The notes below the pieces were generated by a model that saw nothing but the letters and a program-made list of their open reading frames with translations, searched no databases and was not told where the DNA came from. 64,000 nucleotides of DNA from contig JAGRFY010000028.1 of the NCBI GenBank assembly GCA_020445765.1, forward strand, positions 39,992-103,991. Reading direction: 5' to 3'. The position numbers and the translations under genes are program-made. The stretch comes from Rhodocyclaceae bacterium (GTDB lineage: Bacteria; Pseudomonadota; Gammaproteobacteria; Burkholderiales; Rhodocyclaceae). This document shows, piece after piece, positions 1 to 9,423 of the stretch. Each line of letters opens with the position of its first letter. The first letter of the stretch is position 1.

Positions 1-1
1 C

Positions 2-1222
2 CGGCGCGCCGCCGAGAGCGGCGGCTGGCGGCGGATACCGGTGGCGCTGCTGCAGACCCAGGCGGCAATCGGCGTCGCGATGATCCCGGCCCTGCTGATC
101 CTCTTCCAGCAGTTCTCGCTGGTGGCGCCGGTCGCCAACTTGCTGGCGGTTCCGGTATTCAGCCTGATCGTGCTGCCGCTCTGCCTGGCCTACGTCGTGC
201 TGCCGCTCGACAGCCTGGCCTTGCTTGCCCATGCCGTCGTCGAATGGTCGATGACAGCGCTTGCCTGGCTGTCCGCCAGCGGCGTCGCCAGCTGGCAGCA
301 GGCGGCCCCGCCGACCCTGCTGGCCGTCGCCGCGGGCCTTGCTTGTGGCTGGGCGATACTGCCCCGGGGGACGCCGGGCCGGATTGCGGCACTGCTTGCC
401 CTGGTGCCGCTGTTGAGTTTCCGCCCCGAGCGTCCGGCACACGGCGACTTCGAACTGGTGACGCTGGATGTCGGGCAGGGGCTGGCAGTGCACATTGCCA
501 CTGCCGGCCACGATCTGCTGTTCGACGCCGGGCCGCGCTGGCGCGGCGGCGATGCGGGTCGCGCGGTGATCCTCCCCTATCTGCGTGCCAGCGGCGTCGA
601 GCGGCTGGACATGCTGGTCGTCAGCCACGCCGACAGTGACCACGCCGGTGGTGCGCGCAGCATCGGCGATGGGCTGCCGGTGGTGCTCGGCGCCACGGTC
701 GCCGGGGTCGACACCGGCGAACTCGGGGGCGAATGGACGATCTGCCGCGACGGCGAATCCTGGGTCTGGGACGGCGTGCGCTTCGACTGGCTGAACCCGC
801 TGAGCCGGCTCGCGGCCGGCGCGGCGAGCAGGAACGACAGATCCTGCGTATTGCGGGTCAGCGCAGCTGCCGGCCGCGCGCTGATCGTGGCCGATATCGG
901 TCAGGCGGCCGAAGCGCAACTGGTCGCGGCGGATGCGGGCGCACTGCGGGCGGATCTCGTGCTGGTGCCGCATCACGGCAGCGCGACGTCGTCGTCGAGG
1001 GCGTTCGTCGAGGCGGTTGCGCCGGCTGCGGCCGTGTTTTCGGTGGGCCATCGATCGCGCTTCGGCCACCCCAGACCCGAGGTCTGGGCGCGCTGGGACG
1101 CGGTCGGGGCCCGCGGGCTGCGAACCGACAGCCAGGGTGCGATCCGCGCCGGATTCGGCGGAGCCGGGCTGGTCGTCACGACCGAGCGCCAGCGGCGAGA
1201 GCGCTACTGGCACGGCCGCTGA
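2..1222 (+). CDS. comEC: ComEC/Rec2 DNA-uptake channel protein, C-terminal part (5' end outside window)
   Basis: This is the C-terminal portion of the inner-membrane channel that brings transforming single-stranded DNA into the cytoplasm. The reading frame is already open at base 2, so the true start lies upstream; the GTG at 41 is internal. The first ~110 residues are hydrophobic segments of the competence domain. They are followed by a metallo-beta-lactamase-like domain that opens with LDVGQGLAVHI and carries the metal motif SHADSDHAGG and a later VPHHGS. The family is usually 700-800 residues, so about half is present. The domain order is typical of ComEC, and the identification is firm apart from the missing 5' end. 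Confidence 0.93.
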   Translation, partial: RRAAESGGWRRIPVALLQTQAAIGVAMIPALLILFQQFSLVAPVANLLAVPVFSLIVLPLCLAYVVLPLDSLALLAHAVVEWSMTALAWLSASGVASWQQAAPPTLLAVAAGLACGWAILPRGTPGRIAALLALVPLLSFRPERPAHGDFELVTLDVGQGLAVHIATAGHDLLFDAGPRWRGGDAGRAVILPYLRASGVERLDMLVVSHADSDHAGGARSIGDGLPVVLGATVAGVDTGELGGEWTICRDGESWVWDGVRFDWLNPLSRLAAGAASRNDRSCVLRVSAAAGRALIVADIGQAAEAQLVAADAGALRADLVLVPHHGSATSSSRAFVEAVAPAAAVFSVGHRSRFGHPRPEVWARWDAVGARGLRTDSQGAIRAGFGGAGLVVTTERQRRERYWHGR

Positions 1223-1396
1223 GCGATGCCTGCCGGCATGGCGATGCAGTCGCCGCGCCGGTCGGGTCCAGCCGGGCCCTGCCTGATGCCCGCCGTCGAT
1301 GGGCTGCGTCGCGCAGCCCGCTTGCCGCGAGCGCTGACCCGGGTCGATCCGCGATAAACTTGCGGGAGCCGAAACCTCGCGGGGAGCGTTCTGCGC

Positions 1397-2317
1397 ATGA
1401 GCCTTTCGACCTTGTTGGACCGATTCCTCGGCGCCGAGAGTGCCGACCGGCGTGCCGATCGCCCGCCGCAGATGCGTGAGCGCACCGTGCAATGCATCGG
1501 CGCTCACGGTCTTCACCGGATGGCCTATCGGGAGTGGGGCGATCCGATCAATCCGCGGGTGCTGATCTGTGTTCATGGCCTGACGCGAAACGGACGCGAT
1601 TTCGATACCCTGGCGTCGATCATGAGCCGGGATTATCGGGTGGTGTGCCCGGACGTGGTCGGCCGTGGCCGAAGCGAATGGCTGAAGGTCAAGGACGACT
1701 ATGCCTTGCCCCAGTACGTAGCCGATCTGATCACGCTGATTGCCCGCCTCGACGTCGAATCGGTCCATTGGGTCGGAACCTCGATGGGCGGCCTGATCGG
1801 CATGCTGATCGCGTCTCAGCCGGGCAATCCGATCCACCGCCTGGTGCTGAACGATGTCGGGCCGGTGGTCACCGTGGCGTCGATCGAGCGTATCGGTCAG
1901 TACGTCGGCACGGCCCCGCGCTTCGACGACATCGCACAGGCCGAGTCGTACCTGCGGGAAGTCTGTGCGCCGTTCGGTGCACTTGCCGACGAGCAGTGGC
2001 GGCACCTGACCGAGAACGTCGTGACCGAGGTCGACGGCGGCCTGACGATGGCTTACGATCCCGGCATCGGCGACCCGTTCCGCAAGAATCCGTTGGTCGA
2101 GGATGTGGCGCTCTGGCCGGTGTACGATGCCATCCGCTGTCCGACCCTGGTCCTGCGGGGGGCCGAATCAGACCTGCTGGAGCGTGCCACGGCCGAAGAG
2201 ATGGCCCGGCGCGGCCCGTGCGCCAAGGTCGTGGAGGTGCCCGGCGTCGGCCATGCACCGATGCTGCTGGACGAGGCCCAGATCGGCGAAGTGCGAGGCT
2301 TCCTGCTGGCGGAATGA
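1397..2317 (+). CDS. alpha/beta-fold hydrolase
   Basis: This 306-residue protein has the alpha/beta hydrolase fold. The oxyanion region reads VHGLTRNGRDFDTLA, the nucleophile elbow is GTSMGGLIG (Ser), and the C-terminal catalytic His lies in GVGHAPML. There is no signal peptide, so it is probably cytoplasmic. The substrate cannot be told from the sequence; relatives include esterases and C-C bond hydrolases. A GGGAG box about 11 bases before ATG 1397 is a usable ribosome binding site. A second ATG in front of RERTVQ would remove ~25 residues before the conserved core. It stands alone between comEC and the convergent DUF2863 gene. Confidence 0.85.
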   Translation: MSLSTLLDRFLGAESADRRADRPPQMRERTVQCIGAHGLHRMAYREWGDPINPRVLICVHGLTRNGRDFDTLASIMSRDYRVVCPDVVGRGRSEWLKVKDDYALPQYVADLITLIARLDVESVHWVGTSMGGLIGMLIASQPGNPIHRLVLNDVGPVVTVASIERIGQYVGTAPRFDDIAQAESYLREVCAPFGALADEQWRHLTENVVTEVDGGLTMAYDPGIGDPFRKNPLVEDVALWPVYDAIRCPTLVLRGAESDLLERATAEEMARRGPCAKVVEVPGVGHAPMLLDEAQIGEVRGFLLAE

Positions 2318-2362
2318 CGGCGTCGGGCCCGGCTGGATGCCGGCGTCCGTACCCGGCGCGGG

Positions 2363-3532
2363 TCAGTGCAGGTGGCGCGGCATGTGTTCGGCCGGCTCTT
2401 CCGGCAATTCGGCGTGCACGGCTTCGCCGTCCGGCGACGGATAGTACGGCGCGCCGCAGTCGTCGCAATACTCGACCGGGAAGGCGTGGTCGAGCACCTG
2501 AATCTCGAGCACGCCGCAGTCACGCAGGGTTGCCTCGATCTCGGCGATGGTCTCGGCTTCGTCGTCCTCGGCGCCGAGCAGTGGCCACACCACGCCGTGC
2601 ACGACCTCGTTGTTCGGTTTCAGCGTGAAACCGATGCGGAACTCCTCCAGTTGCCGGTCATGGAACGGCGCGACGACTGCCCGCAGGCCGGAAGCAGGCG
2701 ATTCCAGTGTGGTGCCGAGGAAGGCCACCGACGCGCGCACCGAATAGGGGCGGCTCTCACGATCGGCCTGGCGGCTGGCCGCGAAGTAGGTCTCCGGCAG
2801 CACCACCTCGACCGCGCAGCCCGGCAGCAACGGCGCAAGGCATGCGCCGCCCTGGCTGCGCCATTGTTCGAGGCTGTGTTCGCGATTGCCGCCACGTTCC
2901 TGCCAGCGGAATACCGGGGCGCCGCGTGGCACGGCGACTGCCGCCAGCAGGTAGCGGGTATCGGACAGGAACTGACTGGTCTCGGGCATGCCCTCGGCGT
3001 CGATCTGCATGTCCTGGTTGTCGAGGGCGGCGCTACCGAGTTCCTCGGCCAGGCCGGCAGTCGCGCAGTAGCCGACCGGAAGCTGGTCCGGGCTGAAGAG
3101 GTGATCCGCCACCGACAAGCGCACCGCCTCGGCGAGCACGTGGGCCTGCAGGTGCACGCGCAGGTTGGCGAGCACCGCCGGCGGGATGCTGCCGGCCGGG
3201 ATGCGGAAGCGCGACCACGCCAGCACCGGCGCCGCGATCATCAGCACATCGTGCTCGCCGCGACCCCGGAACGCGGTCTCCGCGCGGGATTCGACGAAGT
3301 CGGCGAGTTCGTCGTAGGCGCGCGCGCTGACCGGATGGAGGTGATCGAAGGCCTCGTTGAAGATCTCCTCGTCGTTGGCGTCGAGCAGGCTGTCGACGAT
3401 GTCGACCAGGCGGGCTTCCCAGAAGCGGTCTTCCTGACGGCTTCCGGACTCGGCCAGTCCGGTCGCCAGCCAGACCAGTTGCTCGGCGTCGTTTGAGAGG
3501 CCGCTGCGGCGGCCGAATCGGCTGCGTTTCAT
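2363..3532 (-). CDS. DUF2863 family protein of unknown function
   Basis: This 389-residue acidic protein resembles the DUF2863 family, which is found mainly in Betaproteobacteria and has no assigned function. The first part begins KRSRFGRRSGLSNDAEQLV. The C-terminus carries a CDDCGAPYYPSPDG segment, a paired-cysteine motif that could bind metal. No membrane segment or signal peptide is visible. AAGGA lies just before ATG 3532. It is the gene downstream of ppsR on the same strand and converges on the alpha/beta hydrolase. The family call is from memory of the sequence pattern; the function is unknown. Confidence 0.8.
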   Translation of the reverse strand: MKRSRFGRRSGLSNDAEQLVWLATGLAESGSRQEDRFWEARLVDIVDSLLDANDEEIFNEAFDHLHPVSARAYDELADFVESRAETAFRGRGEHDVLMIAAPVLAWSRFRIPAGSIPPAVLANLRVHLQAHVLAEAVRLSVADHLFSPDQLPVGYCATAGLAEELGSAALDNQDMQIDAEGMPETSQFLSDTRYLLAAVAVPRGAPVFRWQERGGNREHSLEQWRSQGGACLAPLLPGCAVEVVLPETYFAASRQADRESRPYSVRASVAFLGTTLESPASGLRAVVAPFHDRQLEEFRIGFTLKPNNEVVHGVVWPLLGAEDDEAETIAEIEATLRDCGVLEIQVLDHAFPVEYCDDCGAPYYPSPDGEAVHAELPEEPAEHMPRHLH

Positions 3533-3604
3533 GTCCTTACCTGGGTCGGCTGCGAGCTTGCTCGCGGTCCGGGAGCGGGATTGTAGCCGGCGCGCGGCTT
3601 GTCC

Positions 3605-4435
3605 TCAGTATACGTGCTTGTTGAGGCGGACCTCGTGCAGGATCTTGGCCGAGATCTCCTCGATCGACTTGGCCGTCGAGTCCATCCACTTGATGCCTTC
3701 CCGCCGCATCATGCGCTGGGCTTCCTCGATCTCGAAGCGACAGTTCTCGACCGAGGCGTAGCGCGAGTTGGGTCGGCGTTCCTGGCGGATCTGCGACAAG
3801 CGCTCGGGCGAAATGGTGAGGCCGAACAACTTGTTGCGGTAGCGCTGCAATTCGCCCGGCAGGCGATTGCGCTCGAAATCTTCGGGGATCAGCGGGTAGT
3901 TGGCCGCCTTGACGCCGAACTGCATTGCCAGATAGAGGCTGGTCGGCGTCTTGCCGGAGCGTGACACGCCGACCAGGATCACGTCGGACTGTTCGAGGTC
4001 GGTCCCGACGATGCCGTCGTCGTGGGCGAGGGTGAAGTTGATCGCCTCGATCCGGCCCTTGTACTCGAGGCTCTCGGCGATGCCTCGGAAGCGACCGACG
4101 GCGTGGGTCGATCGCTGGCCGAGTTCGGTCTCGAGCGGGCCGATGAAGGATTCGAACAGGTCGATCAGCATCGCGCCGGTCTCGCGCAGCAACTGCACCG
4201 ATTCGGGACTGACCAGCGTGTTGAAGACGATCGGGCGTACGCCGTCGCGCTCGATCGCTTCGCGGATCGCGCGCACGCAGTCCATGACCTTGTCGAGATT
4301 GTCGACGAACGGTACCCGCACCTGGCGGAATCGGATGTCCGGAAACTGGGCGAGCAGGCTGTGGCCGAAGGTCTCGGCGGTGATGCCGGTGCCATCGGAA
4401 ATGAAGAAGACGGTTCGGGTGTCGGTGGTGGTCAT
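3605..4435 (-). CDS. ppsR: PEP synthetase regulatory protein (kinase/pyrophosphorylase)
   Basis: This is a bifunctional DUF299 enzyme. It inactivates phosphoenolpyruvate synthase by ADP-dependent phosphorylation of a threonine and reactivates it by Pi-dependent dephosphorylation. It is 276 residues long, the usual size. It opens with the family signature [14 protein letters not shown] and has the P-loop [15 protein letters not shown] at about residues 153-167. It is divergent from its target ppsA with a 107-base gap, the standard arrangement. A 12-base palindrome sits in that gap. Confidence 0.96.
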   Translation of the reverse strand: MTTTDTRTVFFISDGTGITAETFGHSLLAQFPDIRFRQVRVPFVDNLDKVMDCVRAIREAIERDGVRPIVFNTLVSPESVQLLRETGAMLIDLFESFIGPLETELGQRSTHAVGRFRGIAESLEYKGRIEAINFTLAHDDGIVGTDLEQSDVILVGVSRSGKTPTSLYLAMQFGVKAANYPLIPEDFERNRLPGELQRYRNKLFGLTISPERLSQIRQERRPNSRYASVENCRFEIEEAQRMMRREGIKWMDSTAKSIEEISAKILHEVRLNKHVY

Positions 4436-4457
4436 GGCCTGTGGTCGGATCTTGCGG

Positions 4458-4469
4458 TGGGTTAACCCA
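4458..4469. promoter_or_regulatory. perfect 12-bp palindrome between ppsR and ppsA
   Basis: TGGGTTAACCCA is a perfect 12-base dyad in the divergent ppsR/ppsA gap, 22 bases upstream of the ppsR start and 73 bases upstream of the ppsA start. It could be an operator serving both promoters. A -10-like TAGAAT follows at 4495-4500 toward ppsA, without a clear -35. The binding factor is unknown. Confidence 0.35.
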
Positions 4470-4542
4470 TGATGTGGCGACGCGCGCCAGCAGCTAGAAT
4501 TGCGATTTTGCTTTTACGACAACATTTACGGAAGACCTTCCC

Positions 4543-6909
4543 ATGACCCGTTTCGTCATTCCCTTCGAAGAGCTGCGCATGTCCGACGTGGAACAGGTCG
4601 GCGGCAAGAATGCGTCGCTCGGCGAGATGATCAGCCAGTTGCCGGCCAGCGTGCGCGTTCCCGGCGGCTTTGCCACCACGGCCGCGGCCTATCGGGAATT
4701 CCTCGAGCACGGGGGGCTGGCGGGGCGAATCCAGGCTCGCCTCGACACGCTGGACGTCGACGACGTCGATGAACTTGCACGGACCGGCGCCGAAATCCGT
4801 GGCTGGATCGTCGATACGCCGTTTCCGCAGCGTCTCGAGGGCGAAATCAAGGCAGCCTACGAGCGGCTGACCACCGAAGGCGAGGGCAGCTTCGCCGTGC
4901 GCTCGTCTGCGACCGCGGAGGATCTGCCCGACGCTTCGTTCGCCGGCCAGCAGGAATCCTTCCTGAACATCCACGGCTACGAGAACATCCTGCATGCGAT
5001 CAAGGAGGTGTTCGCCTCGCTGTACAACGACCGGGCGATCGCCTACCGGGTGCACAAGGGCTTCACCCATGCCGAGGTCGCGCTGTCGGCCGGCGTCCAG
5101 CGGATGGTGCGCTCGGACATCGGCGCCTCGGGGGTGATGTTCACGATGGATACCGAGTCTGGCTTCGACGGCGTGGTGTTCATCACCGCCTCCTACGGCC
5201 TGGGCGAGACCGTGGTGCAGGGTGCGGTCAATCCGGACGAGTACTACGTGCATAAGCCGACGCTGGCCCTGGGCAAACCCTCGGTGGTGCGCCGCAATCT
5301 CGGCTCCAAGCTGATCAAGATGGTGTTCTCGGAAAACCGCAAGGCGGGTCGTTCGACGGTCACCGTCGATGTTCCCGAGGCCGAGCGCAACCGGTTCTCG
5401 TTGAATGATGCCGACGTGCTGGAGCTGGCCCGCTACGCGGTGATCATCGAGCAACACTACGGTCGCCCGATGGACATCGAGTGGGGCAAGTCCGGCGATG
5501 ACGGCAAGCTCTACATCCTGCAGGCACGCCCCGAGACGGTGAAGAGCCGCCAGAGTGGCAACGTCATGGAGAAATACCGGCTCAAGCAGTACGGCAAGCG
5601 GTTGACCCATGGCCGCGCGATCGGCCAGAAGATCGGTGTCGGGCCGGTGCGGGTGATCCATTCGGCGAGCGAGATGAACCGGGTGCAGACCGGCGACGTG
5701 CTGGTCACCGACATGACCGACCCCAACTGGGAGCCGGTGATGAAGCGCGCGGCGGCGATCGTCACCAACCGCGGCGGTCGCACCTGCCACGCGGCGATCA
5801 TCGCGCGCGAACTGGGCATCCCGGCAATCGTTGGTTGCGGCAATGCCACCGAAGTGCTCGACGAAGGCGACTCGGTCACGGTGTCGTGCGCCGAGGGCGA
5901 CACCGGCTACGTCTATCGCGGTCGCCTCGAATACGAGGTGAATACGACGGACATGGGCAATCTGCCGGACATTCCGGTCAAGATCATGATGAACGTCGGC
6001 AACCCGGAACTGGCCTTCGAGTTCTCCCAGATCCCGAACGGCGGTGTCGGCCTGGCGCGGCTGGAGTTCGTCATCAACAACATGATCGGCATTCACCCGA
6101 AGGCCATCCTCGAACTCGACCAGGTGCCGGCGAGCCTGCGCAGCGAAATCCTGCGCCGGTCGCGGGGCTACCTTACGCCGAAGCAGTTCTTCATCGAAAA
6201 GATCGTCGAGGGCGTCGCCACGCTCGCCGCTGCGTTCTATCCGCAGCCGGTGATCGTGCGCCTGTCCGACTTCAAGTCCAATGAATACCGCAAGCTTCTC
6301 GGCGGCGAGATCTACGAGCCGGAAGAAGAAAACCCGATGCTCGGTTTCCGCGGTGCGTCGCGCTACATCGCCCATTCGTTCCGCGATTGCTTCGAGATGG
6401 AATGCGTCGCGATGAAGAAGGTCCGCAACGAGCTCGGGCTGACCAACGTCCAGCTGATGGTGCCGTTCGTGCGCAACCTCGACGAGGCCAAGGCGGTCGT
6501 CGATCTGCTTGCCGAGCACGGGCTGAAGCGCGGCGAGAAGGAACTCAAGCTGATCATGATGTGCGAGATTCCGTCGAACGCGCTGCTGGCCGAGCAGTTC
6601 CTCGAACACTTCGATGGCTACTCGATCGGTTCCAACGACCTGACCCAGCTCACGCTTGGTCTGGACCGGGATTCGGGCCTGGTGGCCCACGCCTTCGACG
6701 AACGCGATCCGGCCGTCAAGCAGCTGCTGTCGATGGCGATCCAGGCGGCGAACCGGCTCGGCAAGTACGTCGGCATATGCGGCCAGGGACCTTCGGACCA
6801 TGCCGATTTCGCCGAATGGCTGATGGACGAGGGCATCCAGACCATCTCACTCAATCCCGACACGGTTGTCGACACTTGGCTGAAGCTGGCGGCCCACGGC
6901 AAAAAGTAG
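4543..6909 (+). CDS. ppsA: phosphoenolpyruvate synthase (pyruvate, water dikinase)
   Basis: The enzyme converts pyruvate, ATP and water to PEP, AMP and phosphate, the entry to gluconeogenesis from C3 compounds. It is 788 residues, full length. The N-terminal ATP-grasp half contains [11 protein letters not shown] and the [20 protein letters not shown] block. The phosphohistidine domain has [21 protein letters not shown]-type residues with the catalytic His near residue 416. The C-terminal PEP/pyruvate barrel has [16 protein letters not shown] and the active-site Cys motif [16 protein letters not shown] lies 8 bases before ATG 4543. It is controlled post-translationally by the divergent ppsR. 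Confidence 0.98.
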   Translation: MTRFVIPFEELRMSDVEQVGGKNASLGEMISQLPASVRVPGGFATTAAAYREFLEHGGLAGRIQARLDTLDVDDVDELARTGAEIRGWIVDTPFPQRLEGEIKAAYERLTTEGEGSFAVRSSATAEDLPDASFAGQQESFLNIHGYENILHAIKEVFASLYNDRAIAYRVHKGFTHAEVALSAGVQRMVRSDIGASGVMFTMDTESGFDGVVFITASYGLGETVVQGAVNPDEYYVHKPTLALGKPSVVRRNLGSKLIKMVFSENRKAGRSTVTVDVPEAERNRFSLNDADVLELARYAVIIEQHYGRPMDIEWGKSGDDGKLYILQARPETVKSRQSGNVMEKYRLKQYGKRLTHGRAIGQKIGVGPVRVIHSASEMNRVQTGDVLVTDMTDPNWEPVMKRAAAIVTNRGGRTCHAAIIARELGIPAIVGCGNATEVLDEGDSVTVSCAEGDTGYVYRGRLEYEVNTTDMGNLPDIPVKIMMNVGNPELAFEFSQIPNGGVGLARLEFVINNMIGIHPKAILELDQVPASLRSEILRRSRGYLTPKQFFIEKIVEGVATLAAAFYPQPVIVRLSDFKSNEYRKLLGGEIYEPEEENPMLGFRGASRYIAHSFRDCFEMECVAMKKVRNELGLTNVQLMVPFVRNLDEAKAVVDLLAEHGLKRGEKELKLIMMCEIPSNALLAEQFLEHFDGYSIGSNDLTQLTLGLDRDSGLVAHAFDERDPAVKQLLSMAIQAANRLGKYVGICGQGPSDHADFAEWLMDEGIQTISLNPDTVVDTWLKLAAHGKK

Positions 6910-6949
6910 TTGTTTTTCATGCTGTTGCAGGGGGATTTCGGCATCCGGG

Positions 6950-6972
6950 CGCCGTCGTCCAGGCGGCGTTTT
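6950..6972 (+). terminator. possible Rho-independent terminator after ppsA
   Basis: A short GC hairpin (CGCCG, 9-base loop, CGGCG) is followed directly by TTTT, 40 bases after the ppsA stop. The stem is only 5 bp, so this is a weak candidate. Confidence 0.35.
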
Positions 6973-6988
6973 CAGGGTGACGAAGTGC

Positions 6989-6994
6989 TATACT
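6989..6994 (+). promoter_or_regulatory. -10 box (TATACT) upstream of the M23 peptidase operon
   Basis: A good sigma70-type -10 hexamer TATACT stands 83 bases before the ATG of the M23 gene. No clear -35 is found at the normal spacing; TTTTCA at 6969 is too close. It is plausible as the promoter of the peptidase/coiled-coil/bactofilin operon. Confidence 0.35.
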
Positions 6995-7076
6995 GCAAAA
7001 CTTTCGCGAATTGCGACCGTAGATACCTACAAAGCGGGCTAGGCGCGCCCAGAGACAAAACACGGCGGGAGGCTGG

Positions 7077-8039
7077 ATGGCGTTAGTCATTCTTTCGGCA
7101 GATGCGGCTACGGAATCGAAGGTGCGGACCGTCTCGTCCCGGCGGCTGCTTGTTGGCGTTTCGGCCTTGCTCGCGGGAGCCCTTGCCGGCGGATTCTGGC
7201 TTGGCTACGACTACGGCCGCAGCGACCATTCGGTCGAAATGGTGCTGGTCGAGCCGGAGATCGACGGCACCGACGCGCAAGTCGTCGTCGAAGTTCCGTC
7301 GGCCGAGCCGGAAAGCCGTTTCCTGATCGGTCGCGTCGGCGAGCTCTCTGGGCGGCTGCTGCGGCTCGAGGCCGAAGCCATCCTGCTCGCCAAGCGGCTC
7401 GGCCTCAAGAGCGACGAAGACGGCGAGGCCGCCGAGGAATCCATAGACGACGCCAAGGGCGATGGGAAGCCGGCCGAGGGCGGCCCGATGATGCCGGCGA
7501 TCGGCGAGGGCCTGAGCAGTTCGGAAGAGGCGATGGCGGTGGTGGGCAGCAGCCTGGAAATGCTCGAGGCCGACCTCGGCAGGCTGGCCGAGACCTTGTC
7601 GACGATCGACGAGATGGCCGCCCAGCAAGTCGTCGAATCGATGATCTACCCGAGCCGTCAGCCGGTGCTCGGCTCCCGCATCGGCTCGCGCTTCGGCAAC
7701 CGTGCCGACCCGTTCAACAGGCGTCGCGCATTCCACAGCGGCCTCGACTTCCCGGCGCCGGCGGGTTCCCCGATCTACGCGAGCGCCGGTGGTGTCGTCC
7801 GCTATGCCGGCTTCCGCGGCGAATATGGTCGGCAGGTCGAGATCGATCACGGCAACGGACTGATCACACGGTACTCGCACGCCCGCCGCCTGCACGTAAG
7901 GAGCGGTGACGTCGTGACCCCTGGCCAGCACATCGCGGACATCGGCTCGAGTGGCCGTTCCACCGGGCCGCACCTGCATTTCGAGGTCCTCAAGAACGGC
8001 AGATTCGTCGATCCCGAGGACTACCTGCGCGAGGGCTGA
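7077..8039 (+). CDS. membrane-anchored M23 family murein peptidase
   Basis: This 320-residue bitopic protein has a transmembrane segment at about 22-45, an acidic coiled-coil-prone stretch to about 200, and a C-terminal LytM/M23 domain. The zinc/catalytic motifs are visible: HSGLDFPAP (His and Asp), HGNGLITRYSHA, and GPHLHFEV. All ligand positions are kept, so it is probably an active peptidoglycan endopeptidase or, like NlpD/EnvC, an amidase activator. GGGAGG precedes ATG 7077. It is followed 8 bases later by a small coiled-coil membrane protein and then bactofilin, a common M23-bactofilin arrangement linked to cell shape. Confidence 0.93.
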   Translation: MALVILSADAATESKVRTVSSRRLLVGVSALLAGALAGGFWLGYDYGRSDHSVEMVLVEPEIDGTDAQVVVEVPSAEPESRFLIGRVGELSGRLLRLEAEAILLAKRLGLKSDEDGEAAEESIDDAKGDGKPAEGGPMMPAIGEGLSSSEEAMAVVGSSLEMLEADLGRLAETLSTIDEMAAQQVVESMIYPSRQPVLGSRIGSRFGNRADPFNRRRAFHSGLDFPAPAGSPIYASAGGVVRYAGFRGEYGRQVEIDHGNGLITRYSHARRLHVRSGDVVTPGQHIADIGSSGRSTGPHLHFEVLKNGRFVDPEDYLREG

Positions 8040-8047
8040 GAGCGCGC

Positions 8048-8446
8048 ATGCCGGGTCTGTTCGGCGGTAATCGGAACACCAGGGAACTGACCGCGACGTC
8101 CTACACCGTCGAACGTGGCGGTGGCGGCTCGCGGCTCGTGCCCACGCTGCTCGCAGTGTGTTGCGTCGTGCTTGCCGCCTATGCGGCCTATCAGGTGTTG
8201 CGCGAGCAGTTCGCGCCGGCCTCGCGGGTCAGCCAACTGGAGGCCGAAAATCGCCAGTTGCGTCGGCAACTGGTCGACGAGACCGGGCGCTTGAGCGGGG
8301 AACTGACCGATGCCCGGCTGCAGACCGAGATGGACGCGGCGACGCGGGCCGAACTCGAGCGACAGCTCGAAGAGCTGACCACCCAGCTCAAAGAGGTGAA
8401 CGAGGAATTGAGCTTTTTCAAGCAGGCCAAGAAATCGAAGCCTTGA
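8048..8446 (+). CDS. small membrane protein with coiled coil, unknown function
   Basis: This 132-residue protein has a cytoplasmic N-terminus with a glycine-rich stretch (RGGGGSR), one membrane helix at about 32-50, and then a long heptad-rich region (SQLEAENRQLRRQL to the end) ending in basic KSKP. I do not recognise a named family. Its position between an M23 peptidase and a bactofilin suggests a scaffold or adaptor in the same envelope complex. That role is inferred from context only. Confidence 0.8.
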   Translation: MPGLFGGNRNTRELTATSYTVERGGGGSRLVPTLLAVCCVVLAAYAAYQVLREQFAPASRVSQLEAENRQLRRQLVDETGRLSGELTDARLQTEMDAATRAELERQLEELTTQLKEVNEELSFFKQAKKSKP

Positions 8447-8477
8447 CGAGTACCGGGAACGACCACGGAGGAGAGAC

Positions 8478-8921
8478 ATGCTGCGCCGAAAGAAGACGAA
8501 CTCGATCGAGATCACCAAGCTCTCGAGCCTGGTGGCCGACAACGTCGAGATCAACGGTGATCTCGCATTCTCCGACGGACTGCGGGTGGACGGCTCGGTG
8601 TGCGGCAACCTGTCGAACAAGGACGGGCACAAGGGATTGCTTGTGCTGAGCGAGCGCGGCCGCATCGAAGGCAACGTCCGGGTCCACGACGCCGTCATCA
8701 ACGGCGTCATCGTCGGCGACGTCAGTGTCGAGCATTTTCTCGAACTGCAGCCCAAGGCCAGGATCACCGGCGACATCAAGTACCGGCAACTGCAGATGGA
8801 CTGCGGCGCATCGGTGTCGGGAACCCTGACCTGCGTGTCTGAAGAACCGGCGGCGAGCGGGAAGGTCGAGCCCAAGTCCGATGACAAGGTGGTCGAACTG
8901 AACAACACCAGCCACGGCTAG
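8478..8921 (+). CDS. bactofilin (polymer-forming cytoskeletal protein)
   Basis: This 147-residue protein has the bactofilin (DUF583) beta-helix core. It is recognisable from repeated short strands such as DNVEINGDLAFSDGLRVDG, GRIEGNVRVHDAVINGVIVG and ARITGDIKYRQLQ. Bactofilins self-assemble without nucleotide and place cell-wall enzymes. The flanking N- and C-termini are flexible, as usual. GGAGAGAC precedes ATG 8478. It is the last gene of the M23 / coiled-coil / bactofilin operon. Confidence 0.94.
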   Translation: MLRRKKTNSIEITKLSSLVADNVEINGDLAFSDGLRVDGSVCGNLSNKDGHKGLLVLSERGRIEGNVRVHDAVINGVIVGDVSVEHFLELQPKARITGDIKYRQLQMDCGASVSGTLTCVSEEPAASGKVEPKSDDKVVELNNTSHG

Positions 8922-8958
8922 ACGAATTGCCTTCGCAAACGCCTCGCACCTGACCGCC

Positions 8959-9423
8959 GTGGATTTCGAACTGCTTTGGTGGCACTGGATCGTGCTCGCC
9001 GTAGGCTTGGCGCTGGCCGAGCTCGCGATCCCGTCGTTCTTCGTGATCTGGTTCGGCGCCGGGGCGGTGCTGGTCGGCTTGGTGACGCTGCTGGTGCACG
9101 ACCTGTCGCTTGCCGAACAGCTCTCGATCTGGATCCTGGCTTCACTGGCAATGGTCTATGCGTGGTTTCGGGTGTTCCGAACCAATCGCCACAAGACCCG
9201 GATCGGCATGGCCGAGGGTGAGGTGATCGGCGAGGTCGGACTGCTGGTGCGGGAGGTCGCACCGTTCCAGCGAGGCAGCGTGCGATTCCAGAAGCCGTTG
9301 CTCGGTGCCGAGGAGTGGGTCTGCATCGGTGACGAGGCGATCGTCGCCGGCGAGCGCGTGCGGGTCGTCGCGATCGAAGGCAGCATTCTGAAAGTGGCGC
9401 GCAGCGCGAAGGGGGATACATGA
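8959..9423 (+). CDS. NfeD-like membrane protein
   Basis: This 154-residue protein has two to three hydrophobic segments in the first ~75 residues (starting MDFELLWWHWIVLAVGLALA) and a soluble OB-fold-like C-terminus (GEVGLLVREV, GEEWVCIGDEAIVAGERVRVVAIEG-type strands). Short NfeD proteins pair with SPFH proteins. Here the stop overlaps the SPFH start as ATGA. The start is GTG 8959; no ATG fits before the first membrane helix. Confidence 0.92.
   Translation: MDFELLWWHWIVLAVGLALAELAIPSFFVIWFGAGAVLVGLVTLLVHDLSLAEQLSIWILASLAMVYAWFRVFRTNRHKTRIGMAEGEVIGEVGLLVREVAPFQRGSVRFQKPLLGAEEWVCIGDEAIVAGERVRVVAIEGSILKVARSAKGDT

Noticed and set aside
4462-6801. 779-codon open frame antisense to ppsA
   Set aside because: It lies entirely opposite a certain gene, its product is His/Arg/Asp-rich without motifs, and it follows from high GC at third codon positions.
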